Source of the DNA: Prostheceraeus crozeri
Taxonomy: Eukaryota > Platyhelminthes > Polycladida > Euryleptidae
Direction: 5' to 3'
NCBI GenBank assembly: GCA_907163375.1
Contig: CAJQUW010009328.1
Location: 682,001-746,000, forward strand
DNA length: 64,000 bases
The position numbers were made by a program, and so were the translations under genes. Shown piece after piece: positions 24,400-36,570 of this stretch. Within the stretch, counting starts at the first letter, position 1, and each line of letters starts with the position of its first letter. The notes beneath the pieces are model-generated. The model did not search any database, was not told where the DNA came from, and saw nothing but the letters and a program-made list of their open reading frames with translations.

Positions 24400-25940
24400 A
24401 TATCATTTTATTTTTTATAATGAAAATATATCATCTTTTAGTGAAAAATACGTAGGCCTGCACCGTAAATAGATCTAGTCATACGAATATTTCGATTTAC
24501 ACTGCTACCATGCTGCATTTACTGCTCTTAGCAATGAAGTTAAATTAGATTGCATGCAGCATCGATATATTCCAAATAATGGAAGGTCGAAGAAAGCAGT
24601 TCAGTCATACAAAGCTTCTTGTATATCAAAACTTAGGTAAGGGCTATGACCTATACATTGGACATCTCAAGTTTTGATTTGAGCTTTATACACTCGAATT
24701 ACAAATATGCCTACAATATGCAGTTGGTTTGGCAACAGTTTCGAAAGTACGATAAAAGGCTAGAATATTTAGATTACAGTCAAGACTTCAAAAACATCAA
24801 GACATTTATTAATGAGTTCAATCACAGGCCTACTGGAAGTCTGAATTTCACTTCACAGCATTTAATTTGAAATTGAACTGCCACAGAACGACAGTGAACT
24901 GAGCTTGTTAGATTTTGCTGTAAAAATCAGTTGAAACAGTGAAGCAATTTTTGAATTCTACAAGAACGCCGTGCGCAAGAACATATTTGTTAATTACAAG
25001 TCCAATCTATCTGAACATTCGACGATTTGCTTCATTAGAAACGAATGCAAAAGAATTGAAAATCATTGTTCACAAAAAACTACATACAAAGAGCATATTC
25101 ATGAGTTTGATCGCATAACTGATTGACTATCGCTCAGGAATGCTGAAGAAAGCAAAAGGAAATAAAGTAACGCAACTGAATACTTCAGTTTCAAATTCCC
25201 GTATGTTTCTGACAAAATCGATCGTCAAATAAAGCGTATTTTTAAAGAAGAGAATCTTGATGTGCGACCAGTGAGGAAAGGCAACACTATCCGTCAATAC
25301 TTGAACAAGACAAAAAGATCAAATACCTGCACGTTAAATGGATGCATTCTCAACAATAGCGATAAGTGTCTTCGCAAAAATGTTTTGTATTAAATTACTT
25401 GCAATAAGTGTAGAAACATTTATGTCGGTAGCACTACACGATTCTTGCATGCACGAATTAAAGAACATGTTTCTAATGAATCCAGCTCAGTGTTCCAACA
25501 TCCTTGCAATTGTGACAATAATGACAAACAATATTTCAGTGGATATCCAGGCATATGACAACGACAATTGCCAGAATTAGAGAAGCAATCTTCATCAAAA
25601 AATTCAACCCAAAAATTAACAAGAAGCCTTCTTAGACTTTTTACATGTGTGACACGTACCTTGAGTGGATCTCTGTAGTTCCTATTTTGTGTAGCCGACT
25701 TCATCTTCGATTTCATCGACAACACGAAGCAAATATCAAAGGTCCACTTGCATCGTTTCTTTCGAACTGTATGATTTCCATCATTTGTATAGAGATAATT
25801 TTGTTTATCTCTCTATGCATGTTTTGCATCATTTTGTTTCTCTCTCCCCAAACATGAATTTTGAATCGTCTCCCTGTAAAATCCATCCTTCTGATGATGA
25901 CCAAAGAGTTGGTCGAAATATATAAAGATTTATGACAATA
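24400..25940 (+). pseudogene. Penelope-like element fragment with GIY-YIG endonuclease
   Basis: The supported part is 25180-25640. It reads FPYVSDKIDRQIKRIFKEEN, then NTCTLNGC and CLRKNVLY, then CNKCRNIYVGSTTRFLHARI followed by KEH. This is the linker and GIY-YIG endonuclease module of Penelope-like elements, with Y-V-G-S-T as the second half of the GIY-YIG signature and the R-x-x-E/KEH helix. Frame changes break it. It ends with a hammerhead-like motif at 25891-25918. The upstream reverse transcriptase is not recognisable; 24400-25180 may be its remains. It lies in an ANKAR intron. Confidence 0.75.
25891..25918 (+). ncRNA. Hammerhead-ribozyme-like motif of a Penelope-like element
   Basis: CTGATGA (25891-25897) is followed by one T, a 6-bp stem (GACCAA/TTGGTC) with an AGAG tetraloop, then GAAATAT. 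The core order matches the hammerhead consensus apart from the extra T. Its place just after the endonuclease remains of a Penelope-like element is where such ribozymes occur. Activity is not implied. Confidence 0.55.
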
Positions 25941-26219
25941 AAAAAATATCTTGTAAATTCCTAGGTTCCTAACTTTGACATTTAAAATGATCCACATATA
26001 ATATATACACTGTATTGCTATTAAAAGGCAATTGTGTGAAGGGAAAATGACTGTGACAAGTAGGTCTACGTGGATATAAATTAGGGTTTCAAAACACTTG
26101 AAATCAAGGTTATACAGCCATGTTTACGGCCCGGTATAAAAGCAAATGTTTGCGGATCTTTAATTCATCTTTGAAAACAAAGTTTTGAAACAATGAACTG
26201 AACACAACAGAAGTTATAA

Positions 26220-27230
26220 GTGGATGGCCAACGACCTGTACAAAGAATCGATTACTCTCGACAAGAACACAATGGAAGTGCTGATGGAGATTGAATGCAT
26301 GAAAGTTCCGTTCGGATTCAGCGGTAAACTATACATACACAATTAGATAGGCTCAGCATGGGTTCAAGTTTGGCCCCTCTCATGGACGAATTTTCTGTAA
26401 ATATGGTGAACTTAATATTGCACTAAGACTGTATATGCGATATGTTGATGACTCTTTCGCAGTATTCAATTCTGAATCTGAAGCAAAGCAATTCTTCAAT
26501 ATTATGAATATGCATGTAGGTCACCAAGCTTTGAAATTTAACACGAAAAAACCAATCGATGGTCATGCAAATGACAACATATGTTTAAAACATGTTCACA
26601 AAAAATAAGATAGCATATAAAGCCGACGAACACTTTTCTATATACTCATTGTAAATCACACAGTCCCATTCAAAAGTAAAGCAATTCAAGCCCCGTATAC
26701 AGTATACACGATCTCAAAATCTGACTACAAGTGAAAATTTAAAACAAGAAATGAGAAAATGAAAGCAATTTTTAAGAGTAGCGGCTGTGCTGATCATCGA
26801 ATTGAGAAAGCTTTTAAACAGGTTGATATGAGAACGTTTAGTATACAGAACACCTTGAGAAATGACTAAGATGAAAATCAACAATTTATACTTTGGAAAC
26901 TACCTTGCAAAGAAGACACATTCAAGGAAGTAAACAAGAAACTCATCAGATCAACAACGTGCTAAAGAAGTCAAAAATAAAAACTGCATACAGCACATGG
27001 AAAACGCAAAATATTTTTAGAAACAAGGATCCCATCAAATTCGAAGAGTCTTCCTCTCTTGTATATTTCTATAATTGTATAACACTGCTCTCAGTGCTAC
27101 ATCGGAGTAACTTGCAGACATTTGCAGAAGCGGATCAATGAGCACATCAAAGGAAATCCTCGATCTGAAATATCCATGCACATACATCCTTCAGCAGCCC
27201 AAAATTTCAAAATCATGATGAAGACATACT
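26220..27230 (+). pseudogene. Penelope-like element fragment with reverse transcriptase and GIY-YIG
   Basis: A second Penelope relic. Around 26330-26390 there is an MGSSLAPLMDEF block (RT motif 4 of the family). At about 26430-26460 RLYMRYVDDSFAVF carries the catalytic YVDD, followed by KQFFNIMNMH and ALKFN. Around 27070-27150 ALSATYIGVTCRHLQKRINE gives the endonuclease signature with a YIG core. Several stops and frame changes separate these. It follows the first fragment by about 300 bases and the two could be pieces of different copies. Confidence 0.75.
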
Positions 27231-28829
27231 AACCAAAAACAGCCGAGACACATAATCAAAGGATGCAATGGGAAATTTATGAGCAATCATGCAACGTCAG
27301 AAATTTTACATCTTTCTTAATGCTTATCAGCTGCAGTCATCCTCATAGGCATTCAGATATTGTTTTTCTTTTTCGTTGTGATGATTAGTTGTTAGAAAAC
27401 TAGGTAATTCAATATTTTTATTAAGTATTGTATATATCTAGAAATTGAGTATAAACTTTGAGATGATATTCATAATCTCACTGTTAATTTGTCACTGATG
27501 ATAGTTGCATCAATTGAGGCATGTATGGTAGCTTAATTAAATTCTCATAACTTAATAAATTCGGCTCTTATCTTTAAACGTTTTATTTCATGAAATACAT
27601 AATTATATGAAGTATATTGTATAGAAATTTGATTTGCATATTGAACATGCTCATCTGGAAGAGTAAGTGTACTAGAAAATTGTTCATTTTTGATTACGTC
27701 TATATATGGACCATCAATGTGTGTCAATTGATGGTCCACTTATGAAAGTTTCATTGTACTTCGAAAGAAACGTGACATTTACTGGGAAATCCAAGGGGTT
27801 CAATGAAATAGTTTTTATACTTCAATAAGTACGATTTTCTCTACAGGATGATCTCGCTATTGAAATCATTGCATGTTAAAATAAATTCTTCTCTAGACTA
27901 AAACGTAAACGAAATCAAAAATAGGATTTTTTAGGCACTGTAGGTCAACAGCGTGAACGTTCAGCGATGCAATAATGAAAAAACAAACGTCAATTGTTAA
28001 GTTCTGATCCAGTGTGACCTACTTCTCCTTTTGAATTCTAGTAACGTGTATGTCAAAAAATCAGAGCATAATTGCCGTCAATATACGCGCACTGCTCAGA
28101 AGATATCAAACTTCTTTAATGCTTGTTCATTTTTCCTGACAAACATCATACTGACAATTAACTTTACAGGTAGAATGAAGGTAGAATGATTATAACAGAA
28201 TTATTTGTTTGATTACTGTGGTCAATCAATTTTCAATATATTTTAATGGCAGTTCGCATATCATGTCATACACACTCTGGATCGCAGATAACACAGATTC
28301 CAAAATTCATCATACTTCCAGATTGAGGTTTTCCATCATTAACACTATGAAATGTAAAAAGATGTCTCACTTCGTATCAAAGAAATCTGATAGCTCAATC
28401 AAAATAGGTGACGTTCCTCCATAATTATAAGTGGTCATTGAAAGTCCAAGAACTAATGCAATGCTAATGGTTGGACAATGGACATGCCTAGAGTTAAGAA
28501 ATTTTTATTATACTTCCGTAGGCCTGTTATGATCGAACTTGAATGCACCGCAGGTAAAGTTCGAGTTAGTAATTTTGTACCTCTCCTTATTGTAGTTTCA
28601 TCAGTAATCGGATGACATATTAAGCCGACCGTCTCGTGCAAATAATACACAGTGATGAATGCAACTTCTCTCGTTAAATTCACAGCAGTCAAACTCGCAC
28701 TGCTATAACTGCTGCTCAAGAACAAATTATCAAGTAAATTTCGACCATTCGGGTATCAAATAAAAATGAAAGAAAACACTAAATCTGAGGAAACTAAATG
28801 CAAAATCAATGTAAGACATCTTCACTTAC
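27231..28829. other. ANKAR intron, nothing recognised
   Basis: AT-rich sequence beyond the Penelope remains. A ctgatga-like string at 27495 lacks a following GAAA and stem, so I do not call it. Confidence 0.5.
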
Positions 28830-28934
28830 TTGCATCCAGAATATTCTGCCAATTCTCATCGTGTGAGGTTGATAAAACTTCCAAACATTTCACACTGCTA
28901 TCCATCTTTCTGGGATCTTTGCTGTTGAGCATTT
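28830..28934 (-). CDS. ANKAR: ANKAR exon (fourth seen)
   Basis: A 105-bp exon between acceptor (cattgtttttcag) and donor (GCAA|GTAAGT). It encodes EMLNSKDPRKMDSSVKCLEV followed by a short helix and NWQNILDA. This stretch links the ankyrin part to the armadillo part; in ANKAR the same place reads as a lysine/arginine-rich helix followed by W-x-x-I-L-D-A-G. The phases fit on both sides: G + AA gives Glu with the 30158-30366 exon, and A + AT gives Asn with the 19642-20055 exon, producing ILDANGIPALV. Too short to be found by length alone. Confidence 0.85.
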
Positions 28935-29379
28935 CTGAAAAACAATGTTATTCCATCTTTTGATGAATTTCGCTGAAATATTACAAAATGTACTTTTCAC
29001 ACATTTAGGCCGAAGACAGATCATTTCATCACATAGCTTACAAAACTTCTGACCAATTGAAGTCGCTTAAGACATTTATTTCAGTTACGAAAGACATGGA
29101 AAATTAATCGCACAGGATGGTCAGACTGATGACAGCTCTAAAATGTCCAATAAGCATAAGAAGTTTCCTATGTGTGTAATTGCTTACAAATTTGAATATT
29201 TGAATTCTACACCCAAAATTGAACATATGCAGACGACTGTCAGAGCGTGAAAACCAAGATATCGCTTATCCTTTGACATTAGATTATAGATCGCTGGTGA
29301 TCGCCATCAAGTAAATCAAATACCTTAAGCTAGAAATTTGAAAATCAATAAATTACAAATTACCGTTTAACATGATTAT

Positions 29380-29950
29380 AAAACGTGCTCAACAGCATGC
29401 CCCTCAACGAAACGGACTCCTTGAAGGATCTTGGTGTAGCCATCTCGAACGACCTCACACCTCACCAACATGTCCCCATCTGTACCCAGAGAGAACACAT
29501 GGCGTTTTCCGCTATCCTACTGACTTTCGTGTTCGGGGACCCTGATGTTCGTCCGCACTTGGGGTACGCTGCATATGTGTGGAATTCCCTTATTGCGCAC
29601 ACAGACATTGCAATGAGCGAAAGGTTCAATGGCGATTTACCCTTTGTGACTCGGTGCATTCCCACGAAGACCTAGCCCTACAACTTCGCCGCCTTGCTTT
29701 CGACTTGTTTACCGTGTCCAAAATGTTCATTCCCTTTCTCCCTCTGATCCAGCAAGTGTTTTTCAACCCTACCACTGCAAGGACAAGAGGTCATAATCTA
29801 AAGGTCTTCAAAAATCCATTATGGGTTGAAGCCCGTAAATATTCATCTTCCCACCGTGTCATCGACGATTGGAATTCGCTGCCCCTTTTATCGCCAAATC
29901 TACATCCCTAGCGGACTTCAAGGAAGGCTTGTGTAATTTTCTAAACTGAG
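29380..29950 (+). pseudogene. LINE 3' fragment, non-LTR retrotransposon
   Basis: The fragment reads DSLKDLGVAISNDLTPHQHV, then VRPHLGYAAYVWNS, then, in another frame, RRLAFDLFTVSK, FFNPTTARTRGHNLKVF, and SSSHRVIDDWNSLP with a closing LADFKEGL-type block. These are the thumb and C-terminal landmarks of CR1/L2-type LINE proteins (DLGV-x-IS, RPHLEYA-x-x-VWNP, RGH, WNSLP). At least one frame change occurs. It sits in the short 1.2-kb ANKAR intron and makes up much of it. Confidence 0.82.
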
Positions 29951-30157
29951 CAAAGAATTTTGTGACAATTCCAGTACTGCATTTATGATCGCTTCCCGAT
30001 ACATGTACATGTCGACATTGTTTGTACATCTACCTGCTGAAATTTGAATATCCTTGGCGCTTCATGCACTTATAGAAGTAATGAAATAATAATAAATTAA
30101 ACCGAAACTAAAATTTGCAACTTTTTCAGGCTCAATGAAGATATTGAAGATATTTAC

Positions 30158-30366
30158 CGACAAGAATTTTCCACACAGGAACATCAGCATGATTCCAATT
30201 GATGAAATATTCGAGAATGTTTGTATGAAAGCGCAGTGCTGCAAGTTGCACCATTCCATTGCCTTCTTCGTCTCGTCGATTAATATTCGCTTTCAGTTCT
30301 ATCAAACATTTAACAGCAGCCAAAGCCCCAGAGCTTGCAGCCAATAGTAAAGGAGATGATTTCAAG
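30158..30366 (-). CDS. ANKAR: ANKAR exon (third seen), ankyrin repeats
   Basis: A 209-bp exon between acceptor (tctctcgcatttcag) and donor (GTCG|GTAAAT). It encodes an ankyrin repeat (SPLLLAASSGALAAVKCLIE, then LKANINRRDEEG) and a second, imperfect one (NGMVQLAALRFHTNILEYF), ending VPVWKILV. The T/S-P-L-x-x-A-A-x-x-G-x and A-x-x-N-x-x-D-x-x-G pattern is clear. The ending VWKILV followed by EML is a marker of ANKAR. It joins the 37626-37827 exon by completing GA + C (Asp). Confidence 0.92.
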
Positions 30367-31341
30367 CTGAAATGCGAGAGACAACCAATTAACACATCAT
30401 CAATATCAAAGGTGGACAATCCGCGCAGATGCGGACACGAAATGTTGAATTTCTTCAGTTGCAGACTTCAATATTCATTATTTTGCGGATATTATACTTA
30501 ACGCATAAAATGAACTATCTACATTTTGCTAAGCAATATATCAATCATAAAATATATAAAAGTGAATTGGTTAACGATAAAATCGCTTTTATCCATCCAC
30601 GTGTCATGACTTAATAATCCATTGATTCCTAGGGGCCTAACTATCTGATCCACTATGCTTGTCCTTTCACTCTCATCTTTATCGATACCATAAAAATTCT
30701 ACTCAGCTGAAAACACGAATGACGGTGCATTAATTATATATTATCTCAATAGCGATTTTAAGTACCGGCAACCGAATTTTATTGGGAATCTGTATATAGA
30801 AAAAATGACTCTTTGATTGCCCATTTGATCAACTTCATTGATAAACACAAGCAATGTAGAATCACCGAACTCTATAATTAAAGCCAAATGAATACGATAC
30901 CGATAGTGAGATCATCTTATATCAAGTAAGCCCATCACATTAATTATTTCCTTCAGTTTGCCATTATATTTAAAGTTTCATCGCCTATACAATGCAAGTC
31001 ACAAAATCAATTAAAATTAATGATGGTGATGACAATGATCTATCACAATTATTTTCATGAACTTCAAGTAAAACTTAATCAATGTACCAGAGTTTTTTGA
31101 GTGCATAAATATCACTTATACTATACTTGATTATATAGTTGAAGACTATTTGAAGAGCATAACGTTCAATGGACGTCGCAAGATGTGAGAATCTTATAGA
31201 TGAAAATGTAGCTGTATTTAATAAACTCTAGTGTTCATAAATCGAAACATACGTCACTTACTGTAATGTTCAGCAGACAGCGTTTCGCATGTTACTTAAC
31301 TTGTCAATTGACTTACACTGATGAATCCACAGGAACTATAA
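30367..31341. other. ANKAR intron, nothing recognised
   Basis: AT-rich intron sequence with no supported gene or repeat end. Confidence 0.5.
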
Positions 31342-31414
31342 GCCGCTGTAGCTCAGGGGTTAGAGCACTGGTCTTGTAAACCAGGGGTCGAGAGTTCGAA
31401 TCTCTCCAGTGGCT
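31342..31414 (+). tRNA. tRNA-Thr (anticodon TGT)
   Basis: The 73 bases fold into a full cloverleaf. The acceptor is GCCGCTG/CAGTGGC with one G-T pair. The D stem is GCTC/GAGC, the anticodon stem CTGGT/ACCAG around CTTGTAA, and the T stem GAGAG/CTCTC with loop TTCGAAT. The discriminator is T, as in other animal tRNA-Thr. A and B boxes are intact. A run of seven T follows within 20 bases, a Pol III terminator. It lies in an ANKAR intron in antisense orientation to that gene. Confidence 0.93.
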
Positions 31415-32009
31415 CATTTTCGTGTTCTTTTTTTGAGCCATGATTCAAATTTGTCAAATCCATAACAGAAAATCAACTGGTTTTTTTACTAATGTGTTTC
31501 TGACCTGCATTAAAAAGAAATCAATTCAAGGATGCCAACAGTATGTATTTGAATTTATGGTGAGAAATTGAAATTTTTTTCTAATTCATTTACAGTTAGA
31601 AATAGTAAAGAATGAGTAAGAATACAAAGATATTGATCAGATTAAAGTTTGTTCTTAATTCATCAATTGTTTTTACACAAGCATCTGCTGATAAATTGCG
31701 AGAAAAGAGATTTCCCCAGGTCTTCGGAGACTAATCACACGAATGTCAAGTTTTATTCAATTTTCTCATTGTAAGAGAATCAAATAATCATCTTGCATGA
31801 TGCATGATACATCAAGATTTTGATCTTTTTGACAAATTTAGAATTACGGAAGTAATTTTGATACAAAAGAAATGCCCATTTATTCGGATTCATAAATACT
31901 GTCAATACAAATATTAAGTAGCTTGACTTTTACCCGTATAACATTATCAATTAATCTTCACACTACTGTATTTCAAAAATTCAATATTTTAGCAAACACA
32001 AGACATCTG

Positions 32010-32395
32010 CGACAAAAATAAGAAGGCAAGCCTTATACTTCGACATCAATTCTTTATACAAAACTAAATGCTTCGATCATCTGAGATGGCATTCGTTAGA
32101 AATCTGTTACTCTATCTATTCGCGCATGATATTCAAATTACAAACACATTGAAAACTATACATGCATAACATGCATCTCAATGAGAAAACATTCTGGTAC
32201 AAAGCAAATCAGCCGATATATTGAGATTCAATGAGCGAGGTAAATAGAAATTGCAACCTCTAAGCTAAGGAAAAATGAAGAAAGAAAATTTGTAATTAGA
32301 ATTTCAAGAGGGAATTTAACAAGCAAATAAAGTTTTGAAGGTGGTCACTTTAGATGGTCGAAATATTAAGTTTGTCTTCTTATTTTTATCAAAAA
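32010..32395. mobile_element. Inverted element with hammerhead-like ends, decayed copy
   Basis: The right end (32341-32395) is nearly identical to the right arm of the 22664-22893 element (tggtcactttagatggtcg, then aaatattaagtttgtc), and the left end (32010-32110) is a diverged inverted copy with some 30 extra bases. The CTGANGA part of the core is lost on the right arm, so no functional hammerhead is expected. Confidence 0.6.
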
Positions 32396-32479
32396 TAATC
32401 GCAAAAAATTATTTACCAACTGTTTATTACTTAAAAACACAGGTTTTCACCAAAATCGAGGTTGTCATCCTTTCCAGAT

Positions 32480-33360
32480 TCAAACAATAACTACTTGTAG
32501 AATGACAGCAAACGGTCCATCCAAAATGTCACAATGGGATTTGCGGACGCTAATTAGAGACATGGTGGTGGTGTTGTTCCTAGGATGTCGGCCTAGGGGA
32601 CCGTCAAGTGTCGGGCGGATGAACCCGCTCCCAGTGACGGATGAGCTCCGCGCACCTGTACGGGGGAAGCCCAGAGGTATCATGGTGTGAGCGTTGTGCG
32701 CATGTGTAGGCATGAGAAGAGAGATGTTTTGCGTTGTGTGGCTGTGATTTCCAGAGGGGTCAAAGAGGAGAAGAGTGGACAGTGGGTTAATACTGTGTAA
32801 GCATTCTTTTAAGAGGGGTGATTTGTTTGCTCGGAGTTCTGCATGTGCGTCTATCGAGTGTTTGTTCTGATTTGTGGACTGTTGGGGGGATGGAATCAAT
32901 TATCTTGCTGTGTGCTACGTATGTGCCGACGTGGTGGGTATGTGTTTGTTTGAGGAGTTGCTTTATTGTCGCGTTCGGCGACTGTGTGTGAGGCGGTGAG
33001 GAGTAATTTCCAGAGGTGAAAGTGGTGAATTTTAGTTTTCTGAGAGGTGGTGGTTGTTGCGTGAGGAGATGGAGAGGATGATGTTGACATTTGGCTTTGT
33101 TTAAAGGCTGTTTTGCGTGTAGTGTGACGTGTTCAGCAATGGGGAGGACGTGTGTTTCGTCGTGGAGGTGTTGTGTGTTTGTGTCATGGGTGCATTCTGT
33201 GGCGATTCTGAGCGCTTTACTATGTACTGCTTGTAGTTTGTCGATGTTTGTTTGTGAGATGATTGGTGACCAGACTGCTTATGTGTATTCCAAGAGGAGA
33301 CATGTGATGGCCTAATCTAAGATATCCTTCCAATCGTCCATTTCATAGCCGCATATCCAG
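32480..33360 (-). pseudogene. Jockey-like LINE C-terminal fragment
   Basis: Read on the minus strand: EYTYAVWSPIISQTNIDKLQ, then AVHSKALRIATGCTHDTNTQ and HLHDETHVLPIAEH, then NKSPLLKE, LHSINP and DPSG. These match the conserved C-terminal part of Jockey/RTE-like proteins (VWSP...LQ-x-x-QNKALRIATGC, HDET-x-VLP, NKSPLL-x-x-YLH-x-INP, LW-x-xP). The coding is broken in several places. The region is notably richer in G and C than the surrounding intron. Confidence 0.75.
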
Positions 33361-34754
33361 CTCCACATGCTCCGTTCTGTAAGTAATTGTGGGGCAGCTT
33401 GAACTTGTTGGCCCTGTGGACTGTACTCAGAATATGCGCACATGATTTTTTGAACAGGCAAGCTGACTGAAAATCATCTAACAATCATCAGCTGAGATAT
33501 TCTCCAGGACTGATTTCTTTGTTCAGTGAGAATCACATGCACATGTGCATCATCCGCTCATTATAATATGAAATATTTACCTCCATTATCATTTTCGATG
33601 CAAAGTAATGAAACGTCAAAATTCGACATAATATTTCTTAACATTCCACTTTATCTAGATATATCACCCACCTTGAATAACATTTGAATAAACTGTACTT
33701 TCTATGTGAGTTAATGTATCCGGAAAGCACTGCCAAGTAATTTAACTAATTTAACTATTTATGAAAAGACATTCCACCAAAAAGTGGATTCAATTTAAAT
33801 TATTTGGATAATGATGGACATGTAAATACCAGCTCAAGAGCGAAAATCGTTGTGACAGTGTACAGTGACAACATCAAGAATAGCCACTATTTTTTTCCAT
33901 CGCTTGCGAAAGAGATTTTAGATCAACCATTATTTCAGTCATATATCTATAGGTTCATCTTCCATGAGTTCATCCGAAAATGCACTTCAAATAAATTCAC
34001 TATAAACAGAATTGTTTCCGGATTTAACTTGTATTGTACTGTAATGCTCTGCTGCATGACCGAAGGATTACGATGAATACGACCTTCATGGCAATGATTA
34101 CTTTCTTCAAGGCAATCCGATTAAATCCTTGTTTACAATCTTACGCACCGTAAACTAGCCACTGAGACAATATTAGCGTGATAAACCTGTTCTCCTTCAA
34201 GTTCTTAAATCTAATTGCAAGAATGTCCATGAGAGAAGTTATAAGCAGTGTGAATGATGTCCGTAAATCTTGTAAACAGTGTAATAATATTGACATTAAG
34301 ACAACTAAGTTCCGTGTATTCGTGAATCCGCCAGCGTCTCAAAGAATGCATTAAATCACTTTTATTGTCGCATGCCGTATTTTTTAGTTTTTTACTCGAA
34401 ATTGCGAAGCCATTCAATTAGAAATGACTGCTTTGACCTGTAAGCGCTTATTTCTCGTAAATGAAAATCTATATTGATGCATACGCAATTGCGAGCGTAC
34501 ATTCAAGTAAATCTAAAGCAATACGTAAGAACAAAACGTAAAAGAATTTGCGAATTAAACTGCAAAATCATGCAAAATGCATTAGACCATATGCGAGAGC
34601 GAGACCAACATTGGATCTCGCACAGTACTGACTCTGTTTAAAAGAACATTGTGTTGAATCATAAAAGGGATAAAGGAGCGTCCGATTTTTCAGTCAGCAA
34701 TAGGATACGAATAATTATTTGACATGAGAGGCATTTAGGCCCTTTGATCATTTT
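33361..34754. other. ANKAR intron, nothing recognised
   Basis: No gene or repeat end is supported; one 90-codon frame at 33804-34076 has no family resemblance. Confidence 0.45.
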
Positions 34755-35450
34755 GTAGAAGAAAAATAGCGCGCAGTTCATTGCGAGGTTATATTCCAGA
34801 GGTCCTTTCGGCCGGTCTCGTTCGTAGAAAATCCGGAATGACATCATCGGCGGTCACAATTGTGACGTGTTATTTATTCATTGATGCCTTGACAACTGAT
34901 GTGTGGTGGTGAGGGTTTGATCCTGCCAATTGACAGAGTCGCGCAAGTGGCTCGTAGCTCGGTTGGTTAGAGCACAGGTCTAGTTAACCTTGGCCGTAGG
35001 TTCGAATCCTACCAGCCGCACATCTTTTGCATGGCAATTTGATCTATCGTTTATTTAATTTCATTGTTATCAATCAAATTGAATATTACGACAAATAACA
35101 AATGACAAGAGAAAGTCCATCCTTCTGCTTGCACAGATCTGGCTTGTAACGCTGAATATGCATTGCTTCAGCATGCATTCTTCATATGAATATGACGTAC
35201 TTTGCACACAATAGAAAATTTGTGCAGCAAACTCTCACAGGAACAAAGAAGCACATGATTTGTAATGGCAAACCGGACGACGCCAGTGCAACCAACCACA
35301 AGCCACTTTGGCACGTGTTCACGTGCTCTGACTGAAAGGCGCCTGCACGTCTACTATGTCATTCCGGGTTTCCCACTGACGAGACCGGCCGAAAGGACCT
35401 CTGGAATATAAAAATATGACTTCGCAATGAACTGCGTACTATTTTTCCTC
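34755..35450. repeat. Inverted-repeat element enclosing a SINE
   Basis: The sequence at about 34755-34843 (gaaaaatagcgcgcagttca ... ggtcctttcggccggtctcg ... ggaatgacat) returns inverted at about 35357-35450. The arms have about 90 bases each. Between them lies the SINE copy at 34848-35075 and 280 bases of unassigned sequence. It may be a MITE into which the SINE was inserted, or a segment built by inverted duplication. Confidence 0.6.
34848..35075 (+). repeat. tRNA-related SINE, copy 2
   Basis: About 228 bases match the split copy at 4560-5665 (reverse strand). The tRNA-like part is 34947-35020, with TAGCTCGGTTGGTTAGAGC as A-box region, an AGT anticodon-like loop (CTAGTTA) and GGTTCGAATCC as B-box. 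The acceptor stem has a mismatch and a three-base linker, so it is unlikely to be a working tRNA. Sequence on both sides of the tRNA-like core is conserved between the copies, which marks it as a repeat. Confidence 0.7.
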
Positions 35451-35599
35451 TACAAAATAATTACTAAGCATTTGTGTATTAAGTATTTAAGTTTTTAACA
35501 AACCTAATTTAAAAGACAAAAGATCATTCAATAAATGCTCTGAGTCCCTTTCAAAAGTATTGAAAAAAATGTGACAATTTAATCGCCCACCTTCTAAAT

Positions 35600-36570
35600 C
35601 AAAATCACGGCACATTTTGTTATACCACTGTACATAATGCGATGGATTCTCCTTTCAACTTTCAGAAATGTATTGTCATCTTGTTCGCCGATTTCGACGA
35701 AAACTGCGGAAGCATAGTTAAAAACTGATCGAATGCTAACTAAACAAACATCATGTAACTTTGTAGTGGCAACAATGGACTTTTATCGGCGTAAAAGATG
35801 CAAGCGACGATTGGCCTTCACACGCAAATAATTCACTGATCGTTCCCTATAACATTTATGACACAATGATGTCCCATTCAAAATAGCACCTAGACATTTT
35901 ACTATAGCAACTCGATTTATAGAAAATGTCTCATCAAATAAAATCGAATATCGGGAAACAAATATAACATCAGACTTATCGGAGTTTAACGGAAGCACGT
36001 TTCTTGAACACCATCGTGCAGCATTCAAAGCTTATTCTTTAATAGCGCTACGAATGCAGGATGCATTACTGTTAAGAAATTGAACAACAGTGACATCATG
36101 TGCTTGCTTGCCGCAATACTCTCGTCGAAAACACAAAGCAAAACTTGCGTACAGAATGCAGATATACAGAAAATGAGAGGTCCCAACTCTGAGCTTTGAG
36201 GGACACCCCAAACATGTTGATAAGTCGAGAAGAGCACCCATCTATTTTAACAACAGCCTCTTTGTGCTCAAAACAGGATCTAAGCCAAAAACAGCAAGTT
36301 CGACCAAAAACTGCATTTTCAACATCTCCAATGATACAATATCGTGATCAACACAGTCAAATGTCATTTTCAAGTAAATATTAAGAACAGTTCAACCGAA
36401 ACTTTGCCGATCATGGAAAGCACTTAATGAGAGATTTATTAGAATGATTAGACCTATGGTAGCTGTGGTAGTTGAAGTTCCCTTTCTGAAACCATGCTGC
36501 TCTTTCCCAAAACAAATGAAAATCTTATCAACATATCGCTTAATGACAACTCATTTCAAAAGTTTGGAGA
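35600..36570 (-). pseudogene. LINE reverse-transcriptase fragment
   Basis: On the minus strand: FRKG near 36505, MTFDCVDHDIV near 36345 (first catalytic aspartate; usual form KAFDTVDHDIL), GVPQSSELGPLIF near 36180, then ARWCSRNVLPLNSDKSDVIF, IVKCLGAIL and a VNYLRVKANRRLHLLRR region. The YADD box is not preserved in a readable form. Multiple stops and frame changes. It differs from the LINE at 8.1 kb, so at least two families are present. The 5' part and clear 3' tail are missing. Confidence 0.78.

Noticed and set aside
27490-27525. Hammerhead motif near CTGATGA
   Set aside because: No stem II and no GAAA box follow.
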